Source: an uncultured Haloferula sp. (GTDB lineage Bacteria > Verrucomicrobiota > Verrucomicrobiae > Verrucomicrobiales > Akkermansiaceae). Taken from it: a DNA stretch of 5,804 nt. This document shows, piece after piece, positions 5,787-5,804 of this stretch. Location: the NCBI GenBank assembly GCA_946885645.1, contig CAMPGU010000261.1:1-5804 (forward strand), read 5' to 3'. The stretch's first letter is position 1. Every line of letters begins with the position of its first letter. The notes below the pieces were generated by a model that did not search any database, was not told the DNA's origin, and saw nothing but the letters and a program-made list of their open reading frames with translations. A program made the translations under genes and the position numbers.

Positions 5787-5804
5787 GCTGCGACATGTCG
5801 CAGC
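5787..5804. repeat. Perfect 18-base palindrome, candidate operator or hairpin
   Basis: GCTGCGACATGTCGCAGC reads the same on both strands and starts 14 bases after the stop of the EEP gene; it touches the right edge, so it may be longer. As RNA it could fold into a 7-bp stem with a CATG loop and so be part of a terminator, if a T run follows outside the window. As DNA it looks like a dimeric repressor site for a gene to the right; the GACATGTC core recalls BlaI/MecI/CopY-type operators, but this link is speculative. Confidence 0.6.

Noticed and set aside
1..5804. Mobile element, CRISPR array, tRNA or rRNA gene
   Set aside because: No transposase or integrase motifs, no regularly spaced direct repeats, no cloverleaf and no rRNA signature were seen on either strand.

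Overview
The window is GC-rich bacterial chromosome with ordinary gene density: six protein genes, no RNA genes, no CRISPR array and no recognisable insertion sequence. Protein content and style suggest a member of Verrucomicrobiota or a related PVC lineage. The reasons are an ECF-type sigma factor with a GTAASRYR-type region 4, a DACNV-like sensor protein, Ala/Pro-rich small envelope proteins, and weak or absent Shine-Dalgarno sequences. This placement is inference from gene content, not from a marker gene.

Layout. (1) Positions 1-1349, plus strand: the C-terminal part of ribonuclease R (rnr), cut by the left edge, followed by a GC-rich hairpin region with a T run that may be its terminator. 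(2) Positions 1501-3258, plus strand: a compact three-gene unit made of an ECF-like sigma factor, a small single-pass membrane protein overlapping or abutting it, and, 17 bases further on, a secreted PDZ-domain protein. The sigma gene has an apparent one-base deletion in a C run inside the region 4 helix-turn-helix. Restoring one C gives a 162-residue protein whose TGA overlaps the ATG of the next gene as ATGA. (3) Positions 3436-4707, minus strand: a 423-residue protein whose C-terminal third carries DGA and GTRHRS motifs like those of the DisA/CdaA diadenylate cyclase fold. It most resembles the DACNV class of putative nucleotide sensor domains. (4) Positions 4813-5772, plus strand, divergent from the previous gene: a membrane-anchored endonuclease/exonuclease/phosphatase (EEP) family hydrolase with all of its active-site motifs. 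(5) The window ends in a perfect 18-base palindrome at 5787-5804.

How the genes may work together. The sigma factor, membrane protein and PDZ protein look like one co-transcribed signalling unit: transcription factor, membrane-bound regulator and periplasmic sensor or binding protein. The sequence supports the operon structure, but the anti-sigma role is inferred. The DACNV-like gene and the EEP gene are divergent neighbours sharing a 105-base intergenic region, and no functional link between them can be shown from sequence alone. I do not see an unambiguous new defence or mobile system. The most interesting items are the frameshifted sigma factor, the DACNV-like protein with apparently intact cyclase-type motifs, and the terminal palindrome.
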